Shown here: positions 1-6,904 of the stretch, in pieces
Numbering within the stretch: the first letter of the stretch is position 1
Layout: the number at the start of each line of letters is the position of its first letter
Source: SFTJ01 sp051871555
GTDB taxonomy: Bacteria; Bacteroidota; Bacteroidia; Bacteroidales; Muribaculaceae
NCBI GenBank assembly: GCA_051871555.1
Contig: JBJECZ010000094.1
Span: 1-7,113 of the forward strand
Length of the DNA stretch: 7,113 bases
Reading direction: 5' to 3'
The notes under the pieces: model-generated
Told to the model about the DNA's origin: nothing
The model's database searches: none
What the model saw: only the letters and a program-made list of their open reading frames with translations
Program-made: the position numbers and the translations under genes

Positions 1-84
1 GTGAGGATGTGCCATCGGAGATGGCAAACCATGCATAACCGCTGGTGGAGCGATAGCGCAACCTGCGGGGAGCGGAAACCTCAC
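1..84 (+). repeat. Structured repeat unit, copy A (left arm of an inverted pair)
   Basis: Seen: the unit can fold as a closed junction. GTGAGG (1-6) is an exact complement of CCTCAC (79-84) and would close it. TGCCATC (10-16) pairs with GATGGCA (20-26) over a GGA loop. A linker, ACCATGCATAA (28-38), follows. A second arm then pairs CCGC (39-42) with GCGG (65-68), GGT (44-46) with ACC (61-63) and GCG (50-52) with CGC (57-59) over a four-base loop. A diverged copy lies inverted at 144-225. An open frame runs through (1-192), but its product, rich in Arg, Trp and His, looks like translated noncoding DNA. Inference: a structured noncoding element, either an RNA or a dispersed palindromic repeat. 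The unit starts at the window edge and may extend further left. Its identity is unknown to me. Confidence 0.55.
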
Positions 85-143
85 TATCATTCGGCGTCGA
101 AGATGTCGAACAAAGTTGTGCCACTTCGAGGCACATTATTATT
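85..143. other. Spacer between the two repeat units, with a hairpin
   Basis: These bases separate the inverted units. They contain a simple hairpin: TGTGCC (117-122) pairs with GGCACA (130-135) around a seven-base loop. The hexamer GTCGAA occurs twice just upstream (about 95-109). No gene is visible. If the two outer units paired with each other, this stretch would be the loop of one large stem. Confidence 0.4.
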
Positions 144-225
144 GGAGCCACCTCTCCGCAGGCTGCGCCCTTGTGGGCTTGCCAGCGGTTAAGCATGGTC
201 AAGCACCTTCGGCGCTTGTTGCTCT
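144..225 (-). repeat. Structured repeat unit, copy B (right arm, inverted)
   Basis: Read on the minus strand, this repeats the plan of copy A. The 18 bases 182-199 are the reverse complement of 28-45 with one mismatch, and 152-168 match 56-72 at 15 of 17. The hairpin CAAGC-A-CC / GG-C-GCTTG (200-218, loop TTC) sits where copy A has its TGCCATC hairpin. The second arm is CCGC (156-159) / GCGG (185-188), GGC (161-163) / GCC (181-183) and GCCC (167-170) / GGGC (175-178) over TTGT. A short closing helix, GAGC (145-148) with GCTC (221-224), takes the place of the copy A closing helix. Several differences from copy A keep pairing. Function unknown; probably noncoding. Confidence 0.55.
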
Positions 226-361
226 TTCCGTTCTGCGCCGTCGGCGAGGGGATGGGGCTTCTCGCGGAAATCGTGGAAGAAAAAAACTGATTAATCAAAT
301 CAATCTGTGTGAGACACCAAAGAATCCCTCCAATCTATGTGTATTTGGCGAGAGGATTTAG
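226..361. other. Noncoding stretch with further hairpins, no supported gene
   Basis: The GC-rich part contains CGCC-GTC-GGCG (236-246), nested inside TTTCCG (225-230) pairing with CGGAAA (265-270). An alternative stem pairs GCGAG (244-248) with CTCGC (261-265). An A-rich run (about 277-287) and the palindrome GATTAATC (289-296) follow, after which composition becomes AT-rich. A short open frame (116-361) crosses the region, but it has no recognisable domain and overlaps the structured repeats, so I do not call it. Confidence 0.4.
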
Positions 362-436
362 TGTGTAATTGTAACGCTTTAGAAATAAGTTAAATGAAAC
401 ACAAAATGTTAAAATTTTAGTTTTACGCTGAATTTA

Positions 437-467
437 TTTGTAGTTTTGTAAATAATTCTTAATTTTG
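437..467 (+). promoter_or_regulatory. Bacteroidetes-type promoter for the SusC/SusD operon
   Basis: TTTG (437-440) lies exactly 19 bases before TAATTTTG (460-467). This matches the established Bacteroidetes housekeeping promoter, a -33 TTTG/TTG and a -7 TAnnTTTG. Transcription would start near 473-476, giving a leader of nearly 190 bases before the SusC start. An imperfect inverted repeat (430-439 with 450-458, GAATTTATTT against AAATAATTC) spans the -33 box and the spacer and could be a regulator site. That last point is inference. Confidence 0.6.
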
Positions 468-474
468 CAACGAT

Positions 475-663
475 AACCGAAATCTTTTTTATGCCAAACG
501 AGCTTAATGGCGATGAATTAAGATGTTTGAAGCATTGTTGTTTGTCGCGTGGGCGCCGAGGTGAATAAAAATAGATGATATCAGTGCCAAAAAACTAAAA
601 AGAAACTAAACTAAACGAGACAATTTGAGACAACTAACTATTTTATAACTTAAGTAAAATTCT
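475..663 (+). other. Long 5' leader of the SusC/SusD transcript
   Basis: If the promoter call is right, these bases are transcribed but lie upstream of the transporter. They hold a possible 25-codon frame (ATG at 491, stop TAA 566-568) encoding a short peptide with a Cys-Cys pair and a basic end. Nothing else supports its translation. The last 85 bases are A-rich with little G, as is usual before Bacteroidetes start codons, and include the direct repeat GAGACAA (617-623, 627-633). No Shine-Dalgarno sequence and no known riboswitch are evident. Confidence 0.35.
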
Positions 664-3600
664 ATGGTTAAACATTTCAAACTATTTTCTGCGTTACTGG
701 CGTTGGCAATGTCTACACCGGTGATGGCTTATGCAGCCGACTCAGCAGTGCCTGCTCCACAGAGCGCTGACCAGTCGAATGGTGTTTTATCAGGAGTTGT
801 AAGAGATGCTGAAGATGTAATCATCGGCGCATCTGTAGTAGTAAAGGGCACAACCAAGGGCGCATCTACCGACCTTGACGGTGCATTTACAATCTCCGGC
901 GTGGCACCAGGTTCCACAATTCAAGTTTCTTACGTTGGCTATAAAACACAAGAAGTTGTGTGGAATGGCGGCAAACTTGACATTCTTCTTCAAGCCGGCG
1001 ACAACGTGCTCGACGAAGTGGTTGTAACCGCACTTGGTGTTAAGCGTTCAACCAAGGCTCTTGGTTATGCAGTAACCGAGCTCAAGGGCGACGACCTTAA
1101 CTCAAACCTCATCAACCCTGTGCAAGCCCTTCAAGGTAAGGTTGCCGGTGTTGATATCAGCAGTTCCGACGGTGGTATGTTCGGTGCTTCGAAGATTCTT
1201 ATTCGTGGTGCTTCTACCCTCGGCAAAAACAATCAACCTATCTATGTAGTTGACGGTATCATCCTCGACAACGGTGTTGTTTCAAACGACGCCGACTGGG
1301 CAAGCGGTAATGCCAACTACGGTAACGAACTTAAGAACCTTAACCCTGACGACTTCGAAACCGTATCAGTACTTAAGGGTGCTGCTGCTACTGCTCTTTA
1401 CGGTTCGCGCGGTTTGAACGGTGCTGTGGTTATCACCACCAAGAGCGGTAAGGGCTCGAAGGGCTTGGGCGTTAACTTCACTCAAACATTCGGTTTCGAC
1501 CGTGTAACCGGTCAACCACAACTCCAAAACGAGTTTACACAAGGTTTCATGCCAGGTTATAAACATGGTCCTAATGCTTTCGACAGCAACAACATTTTCT
1601 GGACAAACTCTGATGGCATTCCTTCGTTCAAGGTTTTGGAAAACTACGGTAGCGATGCTTACTACTGCTTCGGTCCGTCGTTCCAATACTTGCAAGACAA
1701 CTATGGCAAGTTGGAATGGTGGGATGGCTCAATCATCACTCCTCAAGCTTACGAGAACAACTTCAAGGATGCTTACGACACAGGTTTCAGCTCGAACACC
1801 AACGTGGCTATCAGCGGTGGCAACGACAAGACTTCGTTCTACACTTCTTTGTCGTATAAGTATGCCGAAGGTACATTGCCTAACAACAGCTTCGACCGTT
1901 TCTCGTTGTTAGCTAAGGCTTCTCACAAGATTTCTGATGCTGTTGAACTTGAAGCAAGCGTTAACTTTGCTAAGTCAATGCCTCGCAACGCTCAGCCTAA
2001 CATCGGAGAAAACTTCTGTAACATGAACTGGGACCGTACTTACGATAGCAAGTATTTCCGCGACAAGTATAAAGGCGACCACGGCGGTCTTGCAAGCGCA
2101 ACATACGGCGACAAGTATGCTTACATTCCTGGCATCGGCACATGGTGGAGCATTTGGGAGAACGACTACTATCAAAAGGAAACTATCGTTCGTCCTGACT
2201 TGAAGATTACTGCTCAAATCCTTCCATGGTTGAAGTGGGTGACTGAAGGTAGCTACAACTACTACTATGTACGCTCTGAATCAAAGCAACCAGGTAGCGG
2301 TTACCAAAACAAGGGTGGTTACTACTCACTTGGTTTCTCGCAAAAGGAACAAATCAATGCCAACACCAACTTCATGTTCGACAAGCAATTGAACGAAGAT
2401 TGGCACATCAACGGCTTCTTGCGCTACGAATTGTATCACGACTACAGCATGGGCTTGAACTCGTGGACAAAGGGCGACTTCATCGTGCCTAACCAATTCT
2501 TCTTGGGCAACGGTAGCGAAGGCATCGGCACATCGCAAAGCATCGGTGGCACCAAGACCATCCAAGCTATTGCAGCTCAATTCGGCTTCAGCTGGCGCGA
2601 CCAAGTATATGTTGACGTAACAGGCCGTAACGACTGGTCGTCATCACTCGTATATGCCGATGGTCATGGTACTTATTCTTACTTCTACCCATCAATCAAC
2701 GGTTCGTGGTTGATTCACGAAACATTCCGCGGCAAATTGCCAACTTGGATTTCGTTCGCTAAGATTCGTGCATCGTGGGCACAAGTAGGTAACGACTGCT
2801 CGGCTTACTACATCAACTCGGCTTACTCGTTGAGCTCTTACAGCAACAACAGCTCAAGCTACTATTCACTCTCATTGCCAGGCACTTCTTACTCGCAAAA
2901 CCTCAAGCCTGAACGCAAGACTTCGTGGGAAATTGGTCTTGACTGGCGTTTCCTCGGCAACCGCATCGGTTTAGACGCTACATATTATAAGGAAAACACT
3001 AAGGACCAAATCATGTCGGTTTCTATTCCTGGCGTATCGGGTTACAGCAGCGCACTTATCAACGCTGGTAACATCCAGAACCAAGGTGTGGAAATTGCTT
3101 TGAACACCACTCCAATCGAAACCAAGGATATCACTTGGGATTTGAACTTCACTTACACCAAGAACAAATCGAAGATTGTTGAACTTTCTGACCTCGTTGC
3201 AAACTACATCCTCTTGAATGGTGACCCAGGTTACGGTAACTATCGTATCGGTTCGGTTGCTAAGGTAGGTGGCGAATATGGTTTGCTCCTCTCTGACTCG
3301 AATCCAAAGAAAGACTGGGTATACGACGAAGACGGCAACAAGATTGGTGGTACTGGCAAGAACATGATTTACTGGAACGAAGGCCAACGTGCAGCTTACC
3401 TCGGCCGTAATGGTTCGGTAGAAGAAATTGGTACTATGCTTCCTAAGTTCTTAGGCTCGGTTAACACTTCAATCAAGTATAAGAGATTCACTCTTAGCGC
3501 AAGCTTCGACATGCGCTTCGGTGGTAAGGTTGCTTCTTACAACTCTCGTTATGGTAACGCTTACGGTTACACTCAATTGTCAGCTAAGTATCGTAACAAG

Positions 3601-4119
3601 GCCAACGGCGGTTTCGAATGGACTTCATTCAAGGCTCCTGGTGTGACCTTCGACGATGGTTATATTCCTGATGGTATCGTTGCTAAGGGTACTCAAATCG
3701 AGCAAGCTGACGGTTCGTACTACACAGTTGGCGCAAGTGACCTCACTCCTAACGGTGAATTGTATGCCGACCTCTATGCTAAGGGCGTGATTGAACCACA
3801 ACACGGTGGTACATGGATTTTCAAGATTAACAACTGGGGTGCCGGTGTAGTTAACGACACTTGGTTCAAGACATTGAACTATATCGCCTTCCGCGACCTG
3901 TCGCTCTCTTACTCGTTCAGCAACAACATTGCAAGCAAGATTCATGCTAAGTCGTTGAACTTGACAGCTGCAGCTCACAACCTTGGCTATCTGCTTAACA
4001 CAATGCCTAACAAGGAAAATCCTGAGGCTGTTGCAGGTACTGAAACTGCTGAGTTCCGTGTACGTCAATTCTCGGGTGTAACCACCAGCTTCACACTCAC
4101 CATCAACGCTTCATTCTAA
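664..4119 (+). CDS. SusC/RagA-family TonB-linked outer-membrane transporter
   Basis: This protein of 1,151 residues is the barrel of a SusCD importer, moving a nutrient bound by its SusD partner into the periplasm with energy from TonB-ExbBD. Visible parts in order: a signal peptide (about 1-24, hydrophobic core 7-22, cleavage near AYA-A); a carboxypeptidase-regulatory-like beta domain (about 41-110); the TonB-box region DEVVVTALG (117-125); a plug (about 128-260) with LQGKVAGVDI (156-165), IRGAST and YVVDGI (180-199) and LKGAAATALYGSRG (237-250); then a beta barrel to the end. The family motif LKPERKTSWEIG starts at 747, ENPEA lies at 1118-1122, and the chain ends in Phe, as outer-membrane barrels do. 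It is slightly longer than most SusC proteins. No STN domain is present, so the anti-sigma signalling type is unlikely. ATG 664 is fixed by an in-frame stop at 655-657. The substrate cannot be read from sequence. Codon use (CAA for Gln, AAC, GAC, CGT/CGC) suggests high expression. Confidence 0.96.
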   Translation: MVKHFKLFSALLALAMSTPVMAYAADSAVPAPQSADQSNGVLSGVVRDAEDVIIGASVVVKGTTKGASTDLDGAFTISGVAPGSTIQVSYVGYKTQEVVWNGGKLDILLQAGDNVLDEVVVTALGVKRSTKALGYAVTELKGDDLNSNLINPVQALQGKVAGVDISSSDGGMFGASKILIRGASTLGKNNQPIYVVDGIILDNGVVSNDADWASGNANYGNELKNLNPDDFETVSVLKGAAATALYGSRGLNGAVVITTKSGKGSKGLGVNFTQTFGFDRVTGQPQLQNEFTQGFMPGYKHGPNAFDSNNIFWTNSDGIPSFKVLENYGSDAYYCFGPSFQYLQDNYGKLEWWDGSIITPQAYENNFKDAYDTGFSSNTNVAISGGNDKTSFYTSLSYKYAEGTLPNNSFDRFSLLAKASHKISDAVELEASVNFAKSMPRNAQPNIGENFCNMNWDRTYDSKYFRDKYKGDHGGLASATYGDKYAYIPGIGTWWSIWENDYYQKETIVRPDLKITAQILPWLKWVTEGSYNYYYVRSESKQPGSGYQNKGGYYSLGFSQKEQINANTNFMFDKQLNEDWHINGFLRYELYHDYSMGLNSWTKGDFIVPNQFFLGNGSEGIGTSQSIGGTKTIQAIAAQFGFSWRDQVYVDVTGRNDWSSSLVYADGHGTYSYFYPSINGSWLIHETFRGKLPTWISFAKIRASWAQVGNDCSAYYINSAYSLSSYSNNSSSYYSLSLPGTSYSQNLKPERKTSWEIGLDWRFLGNRIGLDATYYKENTKDQIMSVSIPGVSGYSSALINAGNIQNQGVEIALNTTPIETKDITWDLNFTYTKNKSKIVELSDLVANYILLNGDPGYGNYRIGSVAKVGGEYGLLLSDSNPKKDWVYDEDGNKIGGTGKNMIYWNEGQRAAYLGRNGSVEEIGTMLPKFLGSVNTSIKYKRFTLSASFDMRFGGKVASYNSRYGNAYGYTQLSAKYRNKANGGFEWTSFKAPGVTFDDGYIPDGIVAKGTQIEQADGSYYTVGASDLTPNGELYADLYAKGVIEPQHGGTWIFKINNWGAGVVNDTWFKTLNYIAFRDLSLSYSFSNNIASKIHAKSLNLTAAAHNLGYLLNTMPNKENPEAVAGTETAEFRVRQFSGVTTSFTLTINASF

Positions 4120-4150
4120 TATTGTTTAACGGAATAAATTAATTAAGAAT

Positions 4151-6040
4151 ATGAAATTCAATAAAATATTATTAGCGGCTGCAATGACTTCGGTGCTGGC
4201 TATTTCAGCAACAAGTTGTTCTGACGACTATGCTGAATTGAATCAGAACCCTGCAAACGTGTCGAAAGCTGACCCTAAGGGTTTGATGACTCAAGCGATA
4301 TTGAACTTCCAGCCAAACGACTATCTGATTTGGTTCTATAATAACGATTATTATAGCCGTTGGACTCAAATGGCTTGCCCAACAAGTGGTTACACCGATG
4401 AGTTTACCACACATGGTGCAACAGGTGGTCAAGGAAGTCAGTATCTTAGCACTTTGAAGTATCGCAACGAAATTCGCTTGTATATTCAAAACACTGGCGA
4501 TGAATCACAACGTGGCTACGAAGCTGCCACTACAGTTCTCACTGTATATCTTGGCATCTTCGACAGCGATGTATTTGGTGCACGTCCTTACACCGAGGCT
4601 TGCCGCTATAAGACCGACGGTATCCTCACACCTAAGTATGATATGGTTGACGAACTGTATGAAACTTGGTTGGCTGAACTCGACGAGGCTATCGCTATCT
4701 TCCAAAACAAAGACATCGAAAACAGTGTTACTCAAGACATTGCCTACGGCGGTGATTGGGCTAAGTGGGCTAAGCTTGCCAACTCTTTGAAGCTTAAGAT
4801 TGCCGTTCGCTTGCTCGCTCAAAACAAGGATAAGGCTATCTCGATTGCAAACGCTGTTGCTTCGTCGTCGGTAGGCTACATCGACTCGATGGACGATGAC
4901 TTGCGCTTCTGCAAAGCCACTGAGGCTAAGAGCGGTTCTGACGACTATGTATATGGCACCGGTAACGGTCTTACAAACATGGGTCTTAGCGCAAACGTTT
5001 GTGACTTCCTGTTGAAGTCGCTCGACCCTCGCGTGCGTTTTATCTACACCAAGAACGCTTTCAACTCGAAGGTTGTTCAAGGTTTCATTGACGAAGGCAA
5101 ATGGGCTAACGTTCCTGAATGTATTAAGGCAAACGTTGTTCTCGACGACGAAGGCAACTTCAAGGAATGGGGCGGCCTCGGCGAACCTTGGGTACGCTAC
5201 TACGGTCTTCCTATCGCTATGAACGCAAAGAACGACCCTGAATATGCCGAATACTACAACTATGGTAACCGCTACAACTTGCCAGCCGGCGACTCTGAAA
5301 AGGGCTACTATCCATTCTCTTTGCAACAAGAAGAAATGAAGCGTGGTCGTGTTGACTTCACAGTTCCTACTGTAGGCATCAACGTAATTCAAGACACCGA
5401 CAACAACCCGCTGTACACCATGTATATGACTGCTGCCGAAGTTAACTTGTATCTTGCTGAGTTCAAGCTCTTGGGTGCAAACCTTCCACAAAGCGCCGAA
5501 TACTACTACAACCGCGGTGTTCGCTTCTCAGTTGAAACTTACGACGCTCTTGCAGCCGCTAACAAGATTCCTTACTACGGAACTACTTACGACTACGACA
5601 ATAACGAAGTTTCTATTGAATTGAAGAAGGGTGAACTCGATGCCATGATGGCTACCGACAATGTTAAGCTCACCGGCTCGAATGCTGAACAACTCGAAAA
5701 GGTTTACTTGCAAGAGCTTATCCACTTCTCGCTGCAAATCGACGACCAATTCGTAACAGCTCGTCGCTCGGGTTATCCAAAGATTGGTTCTACATTGTTG
5801 CCAATGGTTAAGTTCGACCGTGTTGCTCTCAACGCTATCCCACGTCATTTTGAATTTGGTGAACCAAGCGTTACCGACAAGATGTACGAACAAACTATGG
5901 AAGCATACAAAAAGCAAGGCATCGAAACTCTTGGTTCGGGTCTTTCGGGTCCAGCTTACAACCTTGGTGGTACACCTCTTAACACCGAACGTTTGTGGCA
6001 AGACATAGGTGCTCCACAATGGGGTACTCCTAATAATTGA
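4151..6040 (+). CDS. SusD/RagB-family nutrient-binding surface lipoprotein
   Basis: This lipoprotein of 629 residues acts as the surface lid that binds ligand over the SusC barrel. The signal peptide ends in a lipobox with Cys23. The following Ser-Asp-Asp (24-26) resembles the acidic lipoprotein export signal that sends Bacteroidetes lipoproteins to the cell surface. Family landmarks: ELNQNPANVSKADP (29-42), DSDVFGARPYTEA (138-150), a helix GDWAKWAKLANSLKLKIA (201-218), LDPRVR (291-296), AAEVNLYLAEFKLLG (428-442), FVTARRSGYP (534-543) and LWQD (615-618). These fit the subgroup that databases call SusD/RagB nutrient-binding outer-membrane lipoproteins (SusD-like_2 type) better than classical SusD with the RagB C-terminal domain; that placement is from memory. 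It starts 31 bases after the SusC stop with no terminator between, so the two are one operon. An in-frame TAA at 4127-4129 limits the start. Ligand unknown. Confidence 0.95.
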   Translation: MKFNKILLAAAMTSVLAISATSCSDDYAELNQNPANVSKADPKGLMTQAILNFQPNDYLIWFYNNDYYSRWTQMACPTSGYTDEFTTHGATGGQGSQYLSTLKYRNEIRLYIQNTGDESQRGYEAATTVLTVYLGIFDSDVFGARPYTEACRYKTDGILTPKYDMVDELYETWLAELDEAIAIFQNKDIENSVTQDIAYGGDWAKWAKLANSLKLKIAVRLLAQNKDKAISIANAVASSSVGYIDSMDDDLRFCKATEAKSGSDDYVYGTGNGLTNMGLSANVCDFLLKSLDPRVRFIYTKNAFNSKVVQGFIDEGKWANVPECIKANVVLDDEGNFKEWGGLGEPWVRYYGLPIAMNAKNDPEYAEYYNYGNRYNLPAGDSEKGYYPFSLQQEEMKRGRVDFTVPTVGINVIQDTDNNPLYTMYMTAAEVNLYLAEFKLLGANLPQSAEYYYNRGVRFSVETYDALAAANKIPYYGTTYDYDNNEVSIELKKGELDAMMATDNVKLTGSNAEQLEKVYLQELIHFSLQIDDQFVTARRSGYPKIGSTLLPMVKFDRVALNAIPRHFEFGEPSVTDKMYEQTMEAYKKQGIETLGSGLSGPAYNLGGTPLNTERLWQDIGAPQWGTPNN

Positions 6041-6056
6041 TTAATTGATAATCAAT
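6036..6056. repeat. AT-rich palindrome over the SusD stop codon
   Basis: ATTGATTA (6036-6043) and TAATCAAT (6049-6056) form a perfect eight-base stem around a five-base loop, overlapping the TGA stop at 6038-6040. It lies 18 bases before the GC-rich terminator. It may add to transcript 3' structure, but the stem is weak and could be chance in AT-rich DNA. Confidence 0.3.
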
Positions 6057-6074
6057 AATTCCTTAATATGATGT

Positions 6075-6108
6075 GGGCGGTCAGAGACTTCTGGCCGCCC
6101 ATTTTTTT
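6075..6108 (+). terminator. Intrinsic terminator of the SusC/SusD operon
   Basis: GGGCGG-T-CAGA (6075-6085) pairs with TCTG-G-CCGCCC (6090-6100). The eleven-pair stem includes one T-G wobble, has a GACT loop, and is followed after one A by seven T residues (6102-6108). This is a textbook rho-independent terminator, and it separates the operon from the next gene. Confidence 0.93.
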
Positions 6109-6132
6109 AACATTAAATAAGAGATAAGGTGT

Positions 6133-6163
6133 AATGTTATTGCAATAATAATTGCTATTTTTG
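6133..6163 (+). promoter_or_regulatory. Candidate promoter of the 226-residue secreted protein
   Basis: TATTTTTG (6156-6163) matches the Bacteroidetes -7 consensus TAnnTTTG and lies 36 bases before the ATG at 6200, which would place the start of transcription near 6170. The -33 side is weak: the 19-base spacing puts AATG (6133-6136) where TTTG is expected. The inverted repeat GCAAT-AATA-ATTGC (6142-6155) abuts the -7 box and could be an operator. The terminator just upstream makes a separate promoter necessary. Confidence 0.5.
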
Positions 6164-6199
6164 TGGTACACAATATAAACACTAAACTGATAGAACAAT

Positions 6200-6880
6200 A
6201 TGCGTAAACTTATTTTCATGCTGATGGCAGTTGTTAGCCTTACCGCTATGTCGCAGCAGCTCAAAAGAGTGTATTTTTTCGATGGCTTTGCCAAGGGCCA
6301 TGTGGTGTATAAAAACGGTTCGAAATATAACGTGAAACTCAACTACGACGCCAACAACCAGGTGATGCTGTTTATGCAAGGCGACGTGATGATGGAAATG
6401 ACCAACCCACAACAAATCGACACTGTGTTTGTAGCAGGCCGCAAATTGATTTATCACGACAATCGCTTCTGCGAGGTTGAGCACCTCAGCAATGGTCGCC
6501 AAGTGCTCATCGGGTGGCTCATCAAGGATGTTTATGGCGGACGCACCGGTGCCTTCGGCTTGCCTACGCAAGCCCAGGTGATTAAGCTGCGTGCCGTCGA
6601 CCTGATTGGCCCGGAGCACGGTCATAACATGAATGCCGGCATGGAAATCAGTCAGTACGACGCCAAGTCGGCTGACCTGGAGGTGTGGAAGCAAAAGAAC
6701 GACAACACCTATTATTTCGTGAAGGACGGTGTGGAATATGGAGTGCGCACAATCAACGACGTGTATAAGAGTTTCCCTGCACAAAAGGCACAAATCAAGG
6801 CATACGTTAAGGAAAACAAACTCGATATGATGCACACCGACAAGGCGTTGCGCATAGTCGACTATGTGATGAACATATAA
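6200..6880 (+). CDS. Secreted protein of unknown function (Bacteroidales hypothetical)
   Basis: I do not recognise a named family. The 226-residue product opens with a signal peptide (1-18: basic MRK, hydrophobic core, AMS before Gln-Gln), with no lipobox Cys, so it should be soluble in the periplasm or carried to the outer membrane. Residues about 32-95 read as beta strands: a KGHVVYKNG turn, KLNYDANNQVMLF, then IDTVFVAGRKLIYHDNRFCEV. From memory, this resembles a module common in uncharacterised secreted Bacteroidetes proteins. The C-terminal part, from YYFVKDG (171-177) to the end, turns helical and Lys-rich (INDVYKSFPAQKAQIKAYVK, 185-204), also a pattern I have seen in such proteins. Only one Cys is left in the mature chain (Cys91). 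The start is set by an in-frame TAG at 6191-6193. It uses CAG and GTG more freely than the upstream pair, consistent with lower expression. It lies behind a terminator, so it is probably transcribed alone. Confidence 0.82.
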   Translation: MRKLIFMLMAVVSLTAMSQQLKRVYFFDGFAKGHVVYKNGSKYNVKLNYDANNQVMLFMQGDVMMEMTNPQQIDTVFVAGRKLIYHDNRFCEVEHLSNGRQVLIGWLIKDVYGGRTGAFGLPTQAQVIKLRAVDLIGPEHGHNMNAGMEISQYDAKSADLEVWKQKNDNTYYFVKDGVEYGVRTINDVYKSFPAQKAQIKAYVKENKLDMMHTDKALRIVDYVMNI

Positions 6881-6904
6881 TATAGGCTGCCATATTGCAG
6901 CAGT

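Noticed and set aside
1..225. CRISPR array or tRNA gene as the explanation of the structured region
   Set aside because: There are only two units, inverted relative to each other, with no regularly spaced direct repeats. No tRNA cloverleaf with a T-loop motif is present.
270..290. Run of A residues as a minus-strand terminator tail
   Set aside because: On the minus strand the T-run comes before the hairpin block rather than after it, which is the wrong order for an intrinsic terminator.
1..361. Two overlapping open frames (1-192 and 116-361) as small genes
   Set aside because: Their products are rich in Arg, Trp, His and Cys, have no recognisable domain, and lie over inverted repeats and hairpins. 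No promoter or plausible start context supports them.
441..448. TAGTTTTG as the -7 box of the operon promoter
   Set aside because: It fits TAnnTTTG, but no TTTG or TTG lies 19-21 bases upstream, whereas TAATTTTG at 460-467 has one at exactly 19 bases.
617..633. Direct repeat GAGACAA as a regulatory site
   Set aside because: It is two seven-base copies in a low-complexity A-rich leader. It is too short and too likely by chance to call alone.
4505..5491. Long open frame of 328 codons on the minus strand
   Set aside because: It lies wholly inside the SusD gene, which has clear family motifs and a lipoprotein signal. The biased codon use of that gene keeps the opposite strand free of stops.
6182..6835. 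Minus-strand open frame of 217 codons
   Set aside because: It is opposite the secreted-protein gene, whose plus-strand frame has a signal peptide, a well-placed promoter and a terminator. The minus frame has neither a domain nor a promoter.
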